From: Heliocidaris erythrogramma
Taxonomy: Eukaryota > Echinodermata > Echinoidea > Camarodonta > Echinometridae
Reading direction: 5' to 3'
NCBI GenBank assembly: GCA_025617745.1
Contig: CM046853.1
Location: 16,473,174-16,537,173 of the forward strand
DNA length: 64,000 nucleotides
Below, in pieces: positions 1-13,300 of this stretch. The notes under the pieces were generated by a model. It was not told where the DNA came from. It saw only the letters and a list, made by a program, of their open reading frames with translations, and did no database searches. Every line of letters begins with the position of its first letter. Position 1 is the stretch's first letter. The translations under genes were made by a program, and so were the position numbers.

Positions 1-2073
1 AAAATAGCAAAATACACAGAAAGATATGAGAAAATGCATAAATTACCCTTGAGGAAACAGCATTTTTAATATAGTTTTTCTAAAGAACTCCTTTGACCCA
101 AAAGTTTTTGTCCCTTATCAGGTATTGACTACACACATGTTGCATTTCTTTTCACTTTGTCGATGACTGCACAATTTTTTCGGAGAACCAATCAACTGGC
201 GATCAGTCAATCAACTCTCTATTTAGGCATTTCTGAGATGACTTGATTTTCTGAAATTGGCATTAACCAGAGGCCGGCTGTTTGGTTTCGCTTGTGTCTG
301 CTCAATTACAGTAGGAATGAAGAAGCAATTAGTGCATATTTCTGAAGTCAGGCACCGTAATGACGGGATGCGGTTTGATATCGAGGTGAATTAAGAGGTA
401 AAGATGTATTTCTTGGCAGCTCATACCTTCAGAATGTAGATGAGGTGAGGCAGAAAGGAATTGTGAGAAGTAAAAAGATATATATCGTCTGTTCAGAGTC
501 AGAAGGGTGTTAACTCTGTGTTAAACTATATGAGTTAATGCCCTTCTAGCTCCAAACTGAGGATATGTAATAAGTGAGAAAGATGATAAAGAGATAGAGT
601 GAGAGAGAGAGAGAAAAGGGGGGGGGGGGGTGATATAAATTAAACAGAGATTAAAGTTCACACGATGCAACAGATAAATGAATGATAACAAGGGGGAATC
701 ATATTTAAATGTATATATACAAAATTTGTTTTCTACTGGATATGATGTAGATCTCAAGGAAAAGAAAAGCAGATGATCATATTACCATTAATACTAAGCC
801 TTCTACTACAATTTTCATTTTTCATAGAATACTGACCATGGTACCCCATGACTAAAATCAACCTCAACATGTAGTTGGGCAAAGCCAGCAGCATAGGGCA
901 CGTCTCATCCCTGCATTTTGGGGGTATTTCAAAACTTCATCAGGTTGCCATGGCAACTGTCAACCTGCTTGGTTAGTCAAGGATGTGAATCATGTCTTCC
1001 TTTCTACCTTTGGCTCTCTACTGGCCCCGTTGAACAACTCCAGAACCCAGTTACCAACTAGGTACCTCTCATATTCCAAGAACTTCACAGACATACCCTA
1101 GACGATAAAACCAATTCCCTCTCTTCTCCCTTGCTCTACTTTGCTACGGAACAAGCCTCTTTGCCCTTCTTCCTCCCCCTAATTAGCTCTACATATTCAG
1201 AAAATAAACCAATATTGTTATCTTCAACATTTCTCTATGAAAAGTGTCCCAACTCACGGAATGGTAGATCCATGCGTAGAGAGAATGAATACATATCATC
1301 TGGTTTTGCTAGACATCAGACAGCTGAGATTAAATAGATCATATTCTTTTCACCGTAAACCACATAAATGCGGTATGGAATATTGGTGTGACTTTTCAAG
1401 CCTGGCATTTTTCACTGGCCACAGAGGCAGGCATGGACTCATTAGCAAATGACTTGCTAAAAACATTACTGAATTCGGTTTATCATTGAAGGATGAACCA
1501 TAAGTCAGAGCAACCAGGTGACATTGTCTGTGTACAGTTGGCTGTTTTAAAACCACACTAAACCACAAAAGCCACAAATAGATCTAAGAAACAAAAGTAC
1601 TACTGATTCATCAAACACCTTTCATTGCCAAATAAAGACAATGAAGATGCCAAAGTTGAAATTAAGGTCTTTCCATCTTTCATTGCTTAAAGGGATTTGG
1701 TAACTTTGTGGAGGCTTGATTTAATAAATTGTTGAATTTTGATATCTGTCTTGTATAATGATGTTCAGAAGGATAAATAAATAGCCAGGCATAGAAAGGT
1801 TTTCAAATATATAATGCTATTATTATCTATGACTGAATACTCCCATTTACAAAAGTGTATGGCCATACGCTTTAGTCTAACACTGAGTCTATGGGGAAAA
1901 ATGAGTCTGGCATTTCTGGTCACTTACATACATGTATGTTTACTTTTGTGAAGGATATGATGATTTTAAAGTACTTTCTTCCCCCCGGGCTTCATTTTTT
2001 TTTTTTTTTACCATACACTGGTAGCAAGTAAGGCCAGGCCGCTTAGATTTTATCAAGCCTCTACAAAGTTACC
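1..2073. other. Non-coding stretch, no gene seen
   Basis: No exon or long open frame is recognisable. It holds a short GA plus G run at 596-630 and the hairpin at 501-547 listed separately. The last TEP1 exon or the 3' untranslated part could be hidden here, but nothing supports a position. Confidence 0.6.
501..547. repeat. Short hairpin repeat, copy 1
   Basis: Arms AGAAGGGTGTTAACTC (501-516) and GAGTTAATGCCCTTCT (532-547) pair over 16 bases with two mismatches and a 15-base loop. A related hairpin occurs at 33490-33541. Confidence 0.7.
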
Positions 2074-2077
2074 ATTT

Positions 2078-3453
2078 GGGTCTGAGCCAAAAGTCCTGTC
2101 AACGCGACGGGACGGAATTCAATAGGATTTTTTCTCCTTACAAGAAAATAAGAAATGCTACCTGCTGCATACCTTTACTTATATTATAAGTTTACACTGA
2201 ACAACAATTCCACTACAAACACAAGAATGATCGTAATTCCGTTTCCATGGTAACAACATTTTTTGTTAGCGCGACGGGACGGAACGATAGAATGGTGAGA
2301 TTTTGTAAGACAGATTCAAAGTAAAATTCTATCGAAGTTAAAATTGAAGACTAGCTACGTATCCTGCTTTTTTATTAGTATGATAGAGCACATGACATTC
2401 AACCATGAAGCTAAGATTTTGGCCAAATCAATTTTTTTAAATTTGAAAATTGATGAATGGGTGTCGCGCGACGGGACGGAAACTTTTTGCACCATGTACA
2501 AAATGAATGGGGATTTAAAATTTTTTTTTAAATATTGTCCAACTGTACTTTTTTCTTTTAAACTATGGTAGAACTACAATGTTAAGGCACAGGGAAGTGG
2601 CAAGCTTTATTGTTAATTCAAATTAAAGAGATAAAATCACTAGAGAGGATGGACACTTTTGCACCATGTACAAAACAAATGGGGATTTTGAAAAGAAATT
2701 TTTTTGATATCATTAAATAGTTCTTTTCTCGAAAAAAATGTGGTAGAACTACATTGTTCAGGTAAGAAAACTTTTATTCTCTATTGTTTATTCAAATTAA
2801 ATGAATAAAAACTTGCTCGGGTTAAAAAAAGTATACTTACATCAAATGACATATATGGGACTGCACTTTCCATGCAAAATTCCGTCCCGTCGCGCCTAAA
2901 ATCCCTTAAATACCCACTAAATGCGACGGGACGGAAAAAAAAAGAACACATCACAATTCTTCTCGAAATATAAGGGAATCAATTTTAATGGTACAGAAGT
3001 GATGGTACGATAGTTCATTGATACTTTATAAGACCTCAGTCTATAAACTCCACTTTATCCTACAAAAAAATAAAAAGGGGGTGTCAAAGTGCCCCAAAAT
3101 ACAATTTTGCACCAAAAAGTTCAAATTTTAACCCAATTATAACAGAATATTGGCAGAACTGTTATTGGGCTTTGAATAATATTGCATATTGTATTCCAAC
3201 TCCAAAATTTATTTTTCAAATGCCCTTTCACTTTTTTTTTAAAATTGCTTTTTCTAGTAATTCTGTCCCGTCGCGCTATGAGGGCGCTCTTTTCCATTTA
3301 AAGGTTATTTTAAAAAAAACGGAACGCAATCATGAAGAGACATGTACATTTTCATAAACTACAGATTCTCAGCTTTCATGTGATATACAAGGGCAGGCAC
3401 AAATCTTAAATTGAAAATTTACGGTTTATGTTGACTACTTTTGGCTCAGACCC
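2078..3453. mobile_element. Inverted-repeat DNA element with six GCGACGGGACGGA motifs
   Basis: The ends are inverted repeats: GGGTCTGAGCCAAAAGT at 2078-2094 and its complement at 3437-3453. ATTT lies directly outside both ends (2074-2077 and 3454-3457), which may be a 4-bp target duplication. Inside are six copies of the 13-mer GCGACGGGACGGA, four in plus direction (2104, 2271, 2468, 2923) and two in minus (2881, and 3262 with one mismatch). No transposase frame is visible, so it is probably non-autonomous. Superfamily unknown to me. Confidence 0.75.
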
Positions 3454-3457
3454 ATTT

Positions 3458-5407
3458 CACTTTAAGGGTAATGGAAATAAAAATCTTTATCACTATACAT
3501 GTTCTCAAGTATTAAGCATTCACCACATCATTATCAAACAATCTTAACTTGTGTTGGCCATTAAACCGAATTGTGCTACTCCTTTCTTTCAATCCCAAAG
3601 CAAAAAAAAATTTAAAAATGAAGCCATTTGAACCTCCAGTATATACAATCAAAAGAAGTTTCAATAATGGTGGAAATATACTGCACTCCATTCTTCACAT
3701 TTTGCCGACTGTAACAAATACATGATTTTGCAGAATGATATTCCATGCCTAGTGACCCCTAATGAAGTGATTGGCACTAAATTATCCCTTTCAAGATATC
3801 ACCCTTAATCTATGTCTAGCCTCCTTCTTCCTCATCCTTTCCTGTCCTATGTACATGTATGTAATATACTAAATCTACAAAACAATCATGGCATAATCAT
3901 GGCATAACCATGGACCTAATAGAAGTAGGTCCATGATATAACTTGCTTATTCCCCAAAGGTCACATTCTGAATCAGGATACATACATTGCATGTTGTCCT
4001 ATGATAACATAATCATATTTGACAGCTTTTGTGTAGTTTGGGGGATGGGGGTGGCGGTAATATTTTCTCTTGGGGTGGAGATGGTGTGTTTGATATGAAT
4101 CAGGTGCCTGAGGTACTAGGCATGCAAGCATGATTTCTGTCTGATTTGAAATGACCTTTCTCAGTGATAGCATGATTTTATTTCTTAAACAGCCCCTTCA
4201 GGGGCATGAAATACAGTTGAGAAAACACATACTTATTTTACAGCAATAAACAATTAATGAAGGCAAGAGTCTGTTTAGATATAATCCATAACTATTTTCA
4301 ACTATTTACACAATAAAACATTTAATGAAGGCAAGAATCTGTTTAGATATAACCCATAACTATTTTCAACTATTTTAATACACTATACGACAATAGAGCA
4401 TTAAACCAATTTACGTCTTGTGCATATAAAAGAAAGAGAAAAGAATTTACAAAAATCAGAAAGGTTCTTTAGCTGCTTAACAGAATTAGCATTGAATAAC
4501 TGATGAAACTTGATAACATTAGGCCTGCTGTAATAACATTTCTTAACATATCGTTATGGTCAGCAGTAAAAAATTTTTCACTACTTGTACCTAAGGATGA
4601 ACCTGAGGCTGTGTATATTGTCCCGGCAAACATAACTAATTTCCACTGAATTGTCCTGAAAATACATCATGAAAGAGAGAGAGAGATTCTAATGTCACCA
4701 AACTAGCAAAACCTTTTACATCAGTACAATCTTACAATATAGGCATTAGCCATAACATGGTCTGGAAATTAGGCACATATGTGTTTGAGGGTATTAAGAT
4801 CGATCTTAAATTTTCACAGAAACAAGACCGGAAGCTTTGGTCCTGGAGGCTACCAGTCCTCAACTGATCTCTCCTCTTTGCCAAGTCTGAAGCCATAAAA
4901 CAATCAAATTGATACAATAAAGGCAGACAAGACAGCCTCCAGAGAGTATTCTAAGAAGTAAGAATAAATATGTCAAAACTGCATCTCTTTCTCATTATCT
5001 GACCAGTATTTAAAAAAAAAAAACCTTTTCCTGTAGTGCTCAATATAGTTCCTGCTTTTAAATAAAGGAATTTCATTATACAGTTGGGAAAAACATGTAG
5101 ACATGATAGTCTTTTTGATACAGAAAAGCTATTTCTGATGTGGCATCCAGATGAATCTGATTTGCTATCAATCATATAAAATGAGCTCAAAACCATATCC
5201 TACATCATGTTCACTTATTTTATAACAATGGAAAAATAGGGAGAATATTGTGAAAAGTATATCTATTCTCTACAGAACTTTGAAAAAATTCTTTGTCTTG
5301 TGATGCAATTTTTCTTTCCACATCTAATCTGGATTATCTTTTTTTTTAAATAGTTATTACAGGATATATGTGCAGATAAATATATGGATAGGCAGGGAAT
5401 GAGCCAC
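3458..5407. other. Non-coding stretch, no gene seen
   Basis: AT-rich sequence with no recognised gene. A local duplication of about 90 bp is visible near 4243-4377 (two copies of an ACAATAAA...TTTAATGAAGGCAAGA-type segment). Nothing else stands out. Confidence 0.6.
4243..4377. repeat. Tandem duplication
   Basis: Two adjacent near-identical copies about 68 bp apart, each with AATGAAGGCAAGA followed by CTGTTTAGATATAA and CCATAACTATTTTCAACTAT. A simple local duplication in non-coding DNA. Confidence 0.75.
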
Positions 5408-5410
5408 TAA

Positions 5411-6181
5411 GACCCCATTTACAGTGCAGGACCGGGCCTCGGCCCAGCCCTAATTGCGGTACTTGGCCCCTCAATTTTGTGCATTTACAGCAGCGGTCTC
5501 GGGCTGGCCTAAATTATAACCTTTCAATATTTTGTTGTGGTAGCGCTTTGTATGTAAATAAACGTTTATTTTGGTGGGCGCGCGCAGGGGTAAACGTAAC
5601 AGTGTGGCGCGGTTATTTGTGAAATTTTTTTTTTAGCTACCATGCATACGACGAACGATCGAACACCACAGCTGCCCGCTTGACTTAGCGGATAATTTCA
5701 TATTTTATACGCAATTTTAATATCTTTGTACACCAATCGAGAAGACAAGAGGATGGATGAGGAAGGTCGTATTCGTAGAATTCAAAAGTATAATCGTGAC
5801 AGGAGGATGAGGAGAGAGCAATATGAGGAACACTAGTATCTCGACTTTTATTTACACGGACAAACTTTGGAAATATCAGCAGAAAAGACAACGAAGCAAC
5901 ATCGAAGAAAGTCGGCCTTACAACCGCGGGTTCTCTACGTCATATTCGATGATGTCATGATTGCTGCACTTCCAGGATCGCATTTGGTACCGCATTTGGT
6001 ACCGCATTTGGTACCGCATTTGGGTCTGTGTGCGTTTAGTGTGAAAGAAGGCTGGGCCGAGACTACCTCCAGAGCTGGTCCAAATGCGCGGCCGCTTTTG
6101 GTACCGCATTTGGCCTTTGAGCGTTTACAGTGAGGTTTAGGCTGGTCTCGGCCCGGGCTAACTTTCACTGTAAACGGGGTC
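5411..6181. mobile_element. Harbinger-like non-autonomous DNA transposon
   Basis: Terminal inverted repeats begin GACCCCATTTACAGTG (5411-5426) and end with the complement of GACCCCGTTTACAGTG (6166-6181). TAA sits on both sides (5408-5410 and 6182-6184), a 3-bp target duplication of the TWA type used by PIF/Harbinger elements. Further copies of the GTTTACAG..GG motif lie just inside both ends. Middle: three and a half copies of the 12-mer GCATTTGGTACC-type unit (5978-6020) plus one at 6096. A 27-codon Arg-rich frame at 5753-5836 (MDEEGRIRRIQKYNRD...) may be the relic of an element gene. Confidence 0.8.
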
Positions 6182-6184
6182 TAA

Positions 6185-9100
6185 GACTCCTTTATTCCCC
6201 TCTCCCCAGAATACCCCAGACATGAAAAAGGGAGGGGGTTAAAAGGTAGAATTGCATATTTCTGATAGGATTTGGATATCAAGTAACATGGCATCTTGTG
6301 ACCTAGGCTCACTTTAACTCTAGTGAACATGGCCTCTTTCCAAAGGAAAGCATATCAAGGGTATCAAAGCCCACGCTCTCTAATTTGGAATAAGTCATGT
6401 CTACTGTCTATGCATTTCTCTCATATTAGCCTACATTAGTCATATTCAAAAAGACCGACCTTTTGGGGAACAGGGAATCATGAAATATAGCACTGTTTTC
6501 AAGAGGATTGTCAATAAAATCAGACAGACTTCAAGACAAATAATGTGAAGATAAATCCAGTGACATACAGATGAAAAATATTAGGATAAAACAAATATAT
6601 ATACCACTCATAATGAGGAGAAAAGAGGGATAGATAGATAGTGTGTCAGTGAGAGAGAGAAAGATTGGGTGAGCAAGAGACACACAGATATGAAAGACCA
6701 AGATTGATAGAAGAACAGTGATCAAAGACAGACAGTCAGACATACAAACAAATTTTGAAAGAAAATGAGAGGCTAGGACTTGCGAAACATAAAATAATGA
6801 AGAAATACAGTTCAATGGATCTCTTTCAAAATAACACTTCCCTTTCTAGGGTTCCCTTCTAAGTGGTGATGCTGCCCAGGGAGCACAAGGGAGCAGAAAA
6901 TGTACCCTATCATGAAGCAGCATGGATACATGGAGCCCCACCCTTGTTATGAAACCTCTGATTAACCTACACTTGTCTAGCTATGACAAGATGATGAAGG
7001 AAGAATGATAAAAGATAAATCTGAACAGGTTCATGACAGTGCTATTACATCATATATTGCAGACAATGATAGGACGAGACTGAGAAAAGACATGATGCAG
7101 AGAAAGAGAAAGAGAAAGAAAGTGAAAAATAAGGGAATGAAAAAAGAAACTCTGAAGTGAGGGATTAGAATTAAAATAGAATAATAAATAAAGACAAGGA
7201 TGAACTAAAAGCACAACCAACAAGAGGAAGAAAAAACAACAACTATACATTTGTCAAGCATCTGAATTAAGTCGAAACTTATAAGAGATTCATAAGATTA
7301 GACTCCTCTTTCTCTTGACAAATACATCCTCAACTGACTACCCCTACTGACTACATAAAAATGGTGTCAAATGAAATCCCGGAGGGGTATGAAGTGCACC
7401 CTGCGGAACAACTGCAAGGTGATGTCTAGAACCCCACCCTTGTTATCAAATTTAAGTTGTAATCAAACTACTAGATTAATAGCATGACCAGTGATCAGGA
7501 GGAGGATGAGCGTAATGATGGACAGAAAGTCTTGATCCCACTGCTGACACTAAAATTACCGTGGTTACAACTAGCAATAGCCTTTGTCCTGAGCAATGTC
7601 AGACTGTATGCATTAACCATGTTCGAAGGGGTGTGCACATCAGAGACAACTACAGCTGGAGATTAACAGAGCCATGGAAACAACCCCTATGCACCATCTG
7701 GTGAAAAGAATCAAGAACTTATATTAGAGATGGAGAGAGAAAAGGGTGAAATGAGAAATTAGGGATGGGGGTTGGTTGGCAATCTGCATTCACCTTTAAT
7801 GAATGCTTCCCTTCTTTTAGCAAGGTGATACAACTCATGCAAGACTGCCTCAGGGAAGAATAACTAGACCCATTTCTCTCATGGTTGGCATAGCAACATG
7901 ATTCTCGCTCCACCTTTGTGGGCATTGCCCAATCCTCTAGATATGCCCAAGAGACAAAGGGATTTGAGGAGAATGGTACAGAGATGATAAAGGAAACGAT
8001 GGTAAATAATAAAGCGAATTACATGAAAGTTTCTAGGGAAAAAAAATTGTCTACCAATAGATGAATAAAGAAAGTTCAAGAGAACAGTATACATATTTAA
8101 GATGAACTAAATTTGAGGAAATGCTTTAAAACAAACTTTGAAAACATGACAGGATGGTAAATACCTGTTACGGAGCAGAGGTGGAAGAGTAAAGGGCTTT
8201 AGGACAGAGTGAAAGTGAGATGGTTATATTATGAAAGAGAGTAATGAGAGCAGAGAAGAGAAAGAGAAAGAGAGAGAGAGAGGAGAGAGAAAGAGAGGAG
8301 AGAGAGAGAGAGAGAGAGGGGTAAGCATGGGTTGTCCCCTCTAAATGAGCACATCCCCTCTATGATCTTTTCATAACAAGATGACAGATTTCATGCATGA
8401 CACCCACAGGGGGGCACAAGTGAACCCAAACCAACAAGGCCATGGTAACATAAAGCCCCACCCGATATCTAGATGAGCTGGCAATCACTCTAGCTTCTTA
8501 AATGAACATTTCAAACAGTAAATTGTTTTCAAAGCCTGCGATATATTTAACCATGATATGCTGGTGTCTTATAAACAAGATAAAAGTTTTACAAAGAAAA
8601 TTGAAAGAGAGAACGGGGTTTGAATAGTATTTTAGTTTCAATCATTTTCAGGTTTGTTAGTGCACTGACTCAAACAAATACGAGTGATGATGCTATAAAA
8701 TGAATCAGCTAGCTACACTGCCAAGAAATAATTCACATAGTTTAACAAGCTCACCCTTAATAAGTGTCATAACTTAAACATTAAGTTAACATAAAAAAAA
8801 CAAGTATTAATTTAAGAAAGCTACATTTGTCAGTGTGAAGGTGAACACAAAACCACAAAAACAGACATTCTAGATGTATAGGGCTTCCACTTTGGGATAA
8901 CAACATTCGATATACAAGCACCAAATATTACTCGGGGGAAAAATACTAAAAACTACAAAGTTCAAAATATTATGCAAGAATGGTAAAATCAATACAGGAA
9001 TTTGCATTATTCATACTCTTTCATAGAAATATTCTTCTAAACATAGCATTGTTCTTGCACTAAATCATCATAAATAAGACAATATTGAATATTCTTGCAT

Positions 9101-9937
9101 TGGGGGATGGAAATTATATTCTTGTAGACATCTATCCACTTATATAGGCCTTACATGTAAACAATTAATGTTGCACACTGTGAATGTACTTTAGACAAGG
9201 TAAGTTTCATTTGTAATTTTTTAAACTGGTTTCTCCATATAAGATACATGTATGCATGTCCTTGGGCAAGGGCAGGAGCTCATCCTACCAGACACAATAA
9301 AGGGTCATAGTACTCTATTTAGAACAAGATCTTTCTTTCTAGGTAAGGGACAGACACCCTTGTCTGGAAGACTGTTTTACCCAATCACATCACGAGGATC
9401 AGTTTTGGTGAACCTGGCCATGGAGGATCATATTTAGGAAGAGAGGCACGAGGAAAGCATGGCCCACGGGTGCAGCAAGGACTACCTACAGGGATCAATG
9501 TAATCTAGCCTAATTAATTAGCCAACATACTTCCCTCCAACAGGCAAGCCATAATCCACCTTCCTGTTCTTTGTAACACATCTCACATCTATATCAAGTG
9601 ACTTAACCTTAATTGCTTAAAAGGGGATATAGACACGACGTATCCTTCGAGCCTTGGAGCTTCCCATACAGGGAACACAATGACTTCAAGTTTCGATATG
9701 ACTTCAGCTTCAGAATTTTGTGTCTTCAAAGAAAAGGTTAAACATAAGATGACTTTGCATGAACATATACATGTAACAAATATAAACTTTATGAAAAGTA
9801 CGTTGAGGGCATTAGTCTCCATCTAGAGCAAACTTATTACACTTTGCAGGATTGTGTGACTATATCTTAAACTAGAAATATCACTGAAGATGATGATTAA
9901 TACCCCCGCCCCGTGACAACAGCCTTTCTTGACTTTT
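6185..9937. other. Non-coding stretch with GA tracts, no gene seen
   Basis: Purine-rich stretches (for example 7080-7150 and 8230-8322) dominate. Three related blocks of about 55 bp ending in GCCCCACCC or ACCCCACCC occur near 6897, 7393 and 8417 (see findings). No exon recognised on either strand. Confidence 0.6.
8240..8322. repeat. (GA)n low-complexity tract
   Basis: About 80 bp of GA/GAAA repeats on the plus strand. Simple-sequence DNA. Confidence 0.9.
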
Positions 9938-10395
9938 GGTCGAAAACTGAGGAAGTAGTTCGATCCGCAAGGTGTTTCCTTGATTTTCTGCCATAAATAT
10001 GCCGTTACCATGGCAACGCATATTCCAACTCATCCGAAAAATATGTCTTGCACATCTTCCCATCAAGACCAATGTGTGTACCAAATTTCATGACTTTCGG
10101 TCAAAAACTGAGGAAGTAGTTCGATCCGCAATGTGTTTCCTTGATTTTCTGCCATAAATATGCCGTTACCATGGCAACGCAGATTCCGACTCATCCAAAA
10201 AATATGTCTTGCACATCTTCCCATCAAGACCAATGTGTGTACCAAATTTCATGACTTTCGGTCAAAAACTGAGGAAGTAGTTCGATCCGCAAGATTTGCA
10301 ACGGACCGACCGACCGCCCGCCCAACCGACCGCCCGCCCAACCATCGACTGATTCCTATATACCCCCTTCAAACTTCGTTTGGCGAAATTAAGAT
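9938..10395 (+). repeat. 161-bp tandem-repeat element with terminal hairpin
   Basis: The segment GGAAGTAGTTCGATCCGCAA recurs at 9951, 10112 and 10273, giving a period of exactly 161 bp. The array ends in a (GACCGACCGCCC)n tract, then a hairpin CAAAC-TTC-GTTTG at 10370-10382. Array, GAC-rich tract and hairpin with a 3-base loop is the same order as in the elements at 20251, 49361 and 57947, suggesting Helentron-type (HINE/pearl-like) non-autonomous elements. The left end is not clear. Confidence 0.65.
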
Positions 10396-13300
10396 GGGCT
10401 TGAGATCAAAAGTGTGCATCTCGTTTCTAGTTTTTCAAGGGTGTATGAAAATTTTCTATAATGCATTATTCTGATATTCTCAATAAAACGGAGTGTAGTA
10501 ACCTTCAAAAATGGTGTGTCTGCAGATTGTCAATGCCCTCCACCCACAGAACCCTAAAGATAACTTCTTTTCAGTTCTTTTTATAAGTTCAAACTTCATT
10601 TTTATTTTAATTGGATCATATGCAGATAGATGATGTTCAGAGACCCTCTAAGCTTTTTAGCTGACCAAAAGAACCCTACTTCCCACTTTGAAAGATATCA
10701 AGTGAATACTGAATCCGTCTTTGATAATGACCAATGAACCACCCACTTTCCTTGATTCCAAAGCGGATGCATTGAGGCTATAAACGACTTCCTATCGTCT
10801 GCAAGAAATCATTTTATTACCCCTCTATACTTCCATTATCCATTACTTTGCCATCCCACACAGGGAGTGTTTACATTATCATAGTTGTTTCATGTGAATA
10901 TTACTAAGTCTAAAATTATTACATTATGAATAATTTAATCTCAACAAACATTAACAAGCAGTCGTATTGAAAGTCTGAAATGGAGTATTTCTTATTCAAT
11001 TCAGCAGCTTTCTAGTCAGCTTTTTTTTATGGTGAAAACAGTGGTCAAATAGATATCCTTGGCAACAAATCCCTTAAAATGGCATAATACAAACCCACCT
11101 CTATTCAAGACAGTGATCTTCACAAAATATGGAAGATGGAATCTAAATATGGAAAGCATGTAACTTAATGGAGTCTGAAAGGGAACGGAGGATCTCTTCA
11201 CTTGTCGGACAGGTCAAGCGCAGAGGAGGGGATGATCTTGAAGGTCAAGACGTGACATTCAGGAAGTTGGTGTCTCAATCCTCGTCTGAAGATGGGACCT
11301 TTTCTCAGGAAAAGGGATTTTCAACCAAGGTTACCAGGAAGAGAGAGAAGCAACTTCTACTTGGGATGAGCAGCATGTAGACACTCTGCATGTACTTGAA
11401 CTTGTAAGTTGTTCATGTGAAAAGGACTCGATGTATGAACCAGGTAAGGGGTGGGGATCCATTATAATAGAAACAATAGCTAATCAAAAGAAATATCTTA
11501 AAATAACAAGAACAGAAGTAAGTGGATATTGATATCAGGTATGAAATGATATGGAACTGAAACAAAATAAGAGTTGTTGTTGTTGATGATGATGATGATG
11601 ATGATGATGATCAAAGTGAAGATGGAGCTAACTTCACGAAAACAAATAATCCAGTAAATATACCTTTCCCCCAAAGGTCAATGCTTTTCAAAGATAAAAA
11701 TCAAACATGTATGATTTATTTATAAAGAAATGCAATAAAGAGGGCGCAATTTGACTATCAGACCCATATTCATGACACTTTTCAAAATAGCCCATTTTCC
11801 TCATCAATCTGACATATGAACAGGAAGGGTATCATTGATATATGGCAAGATACTTGAATGATCAAAATCTAGCATCCTTGTTGGGATCCATTGGGATCCA
11901 AAAAATAAAACCAACAAGTTTTTGCCCTTGAGTTTGGTCTTTAATAAGAGACATATGGAAACAACATCTGCACTGAGATGGATACTTTCCTTCATGAAAA
12001 ATAGGGCAAAGTAAGGCAGATACATGAATAACAAGGAGATCTTTAATATATCAAGACAAAAGAGAAACAAGGAAAAATGTTCATGCTGAAGATAACAGAG
12101 ATTTCTTTCGGAAGTAAGGAGAGGAAAGAAAAGTGAAGAATAAAGGAGTAGAACAAAACTATATGATGAAAAGGACAAGATCAAGAGAAAAGAACAAATT
12201 AGTGAAGGAAAAAAGGAGAAGGAACAATGAAACACAAGCAAAGAGTGATAAATGAGAGGAGGAGGATGAAAGACAAATCATAAAAAACTTCTAACGTCTA
12301 TCATTTCTGTTAATTCTACATTAAATGAATAAGTTGGACATGTTTGTGAGACTTGTACTGAAATAAAACAGCAACTGTTCTTTAGGGATGTGGTGGGCTG
12401 GAAGATGAAATTCATTTGGATGTCTTTCAAAGTTTCTTAGAAAGAATGATCTTTATTCTGGTGTGTCCCACTGGTTACATCTGGGCACAAACACTCACCA
12501 AGGAACCTACTGCTATCACTGTTAATCTCCAAACTGGGTTTCCAGCCAAAGGAAAAGCATATCTAAACTGTCAGAGGCAACTATTCTAACAATTACAAGA
12601 TGTCAGATTCAACAAAGATAACATCCCTCAATGCTGAGAACAGAAATATCTTGGATCTACTACAAAATTATTTCACTATTCTAACAATATGGAGATGTTC
12701 AAACTTGAATCTAGATTTTATCAGGTTAACTAGCTGACGAAAATATCATAACACCCCTTTCCCCCATAAAATATGTTTCCTCATTTGAAATAAGTATTTG
12801 TTTTACATAAAGCAGAACCACATACATATAATATAAATTGGTGCAGTAATGATTACATGGATATTGATTGGATGAATAATATGTGTGTTTGATATAACCC
12901 ATCTTTCAAAGGGAAATTCCCATCAGCACAAACAGGAAAGGCCCTCCGACAATGAAATTTGTTCAGAACAATAGAATACTAAAAAATAGGACTGGAATAT
13001 TTTTCTAGGCCTATATGGGAATTAACAGCACAATGTTATACTGTAGTATCAAACATCTTTGTTTTGTTGATTATGGTAAACAAAAAGAAAGTAAAAACAG
13101 AGAGGATAGTTGAGAGAAGACAAGAGGAGGGAGTGGGGAGGGAGGGAGTGGGGAGGGAGAGGGGGTGAGGTGAGAAGGAGGGGGACATGTAGAGTGCTGA
13201 GATACACGAGATACACAAGTCCTACTGATCAGTCTTGTTGTGTGGAACTGACATCATACCCTAAGGAATCGAGGATCTTATCTTCTCAGACGTTGATGAG

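Noticed and set aside
1030..1100. Possible terminal TEP1 exon (minus-strand frame MSVKFLEYERYLVGNW...)
   Set aside because: No match to known TEP1 C-termini as I recall them, and no clear acceptor in phase 0.
11168..11380. 70-codon plus-strand frame rich in charged residues
   Set aside because: Could be a chance frame; no domain, no start context, no neighbours that explain it.
11804..12241. 145-codon minus-strand frame
   Set aside because: Composed mostly of Ser, Leu and Phe from a polypyrimidine complement of purine runs; no domain and no sign of splicing.
12484..12560. Possible exon on the minus strand ending at GTGAGTG
   Set aside because: Good donor but the open part is short, has no WD or TEP1 features, and acceptor phase does not fit exon 35.
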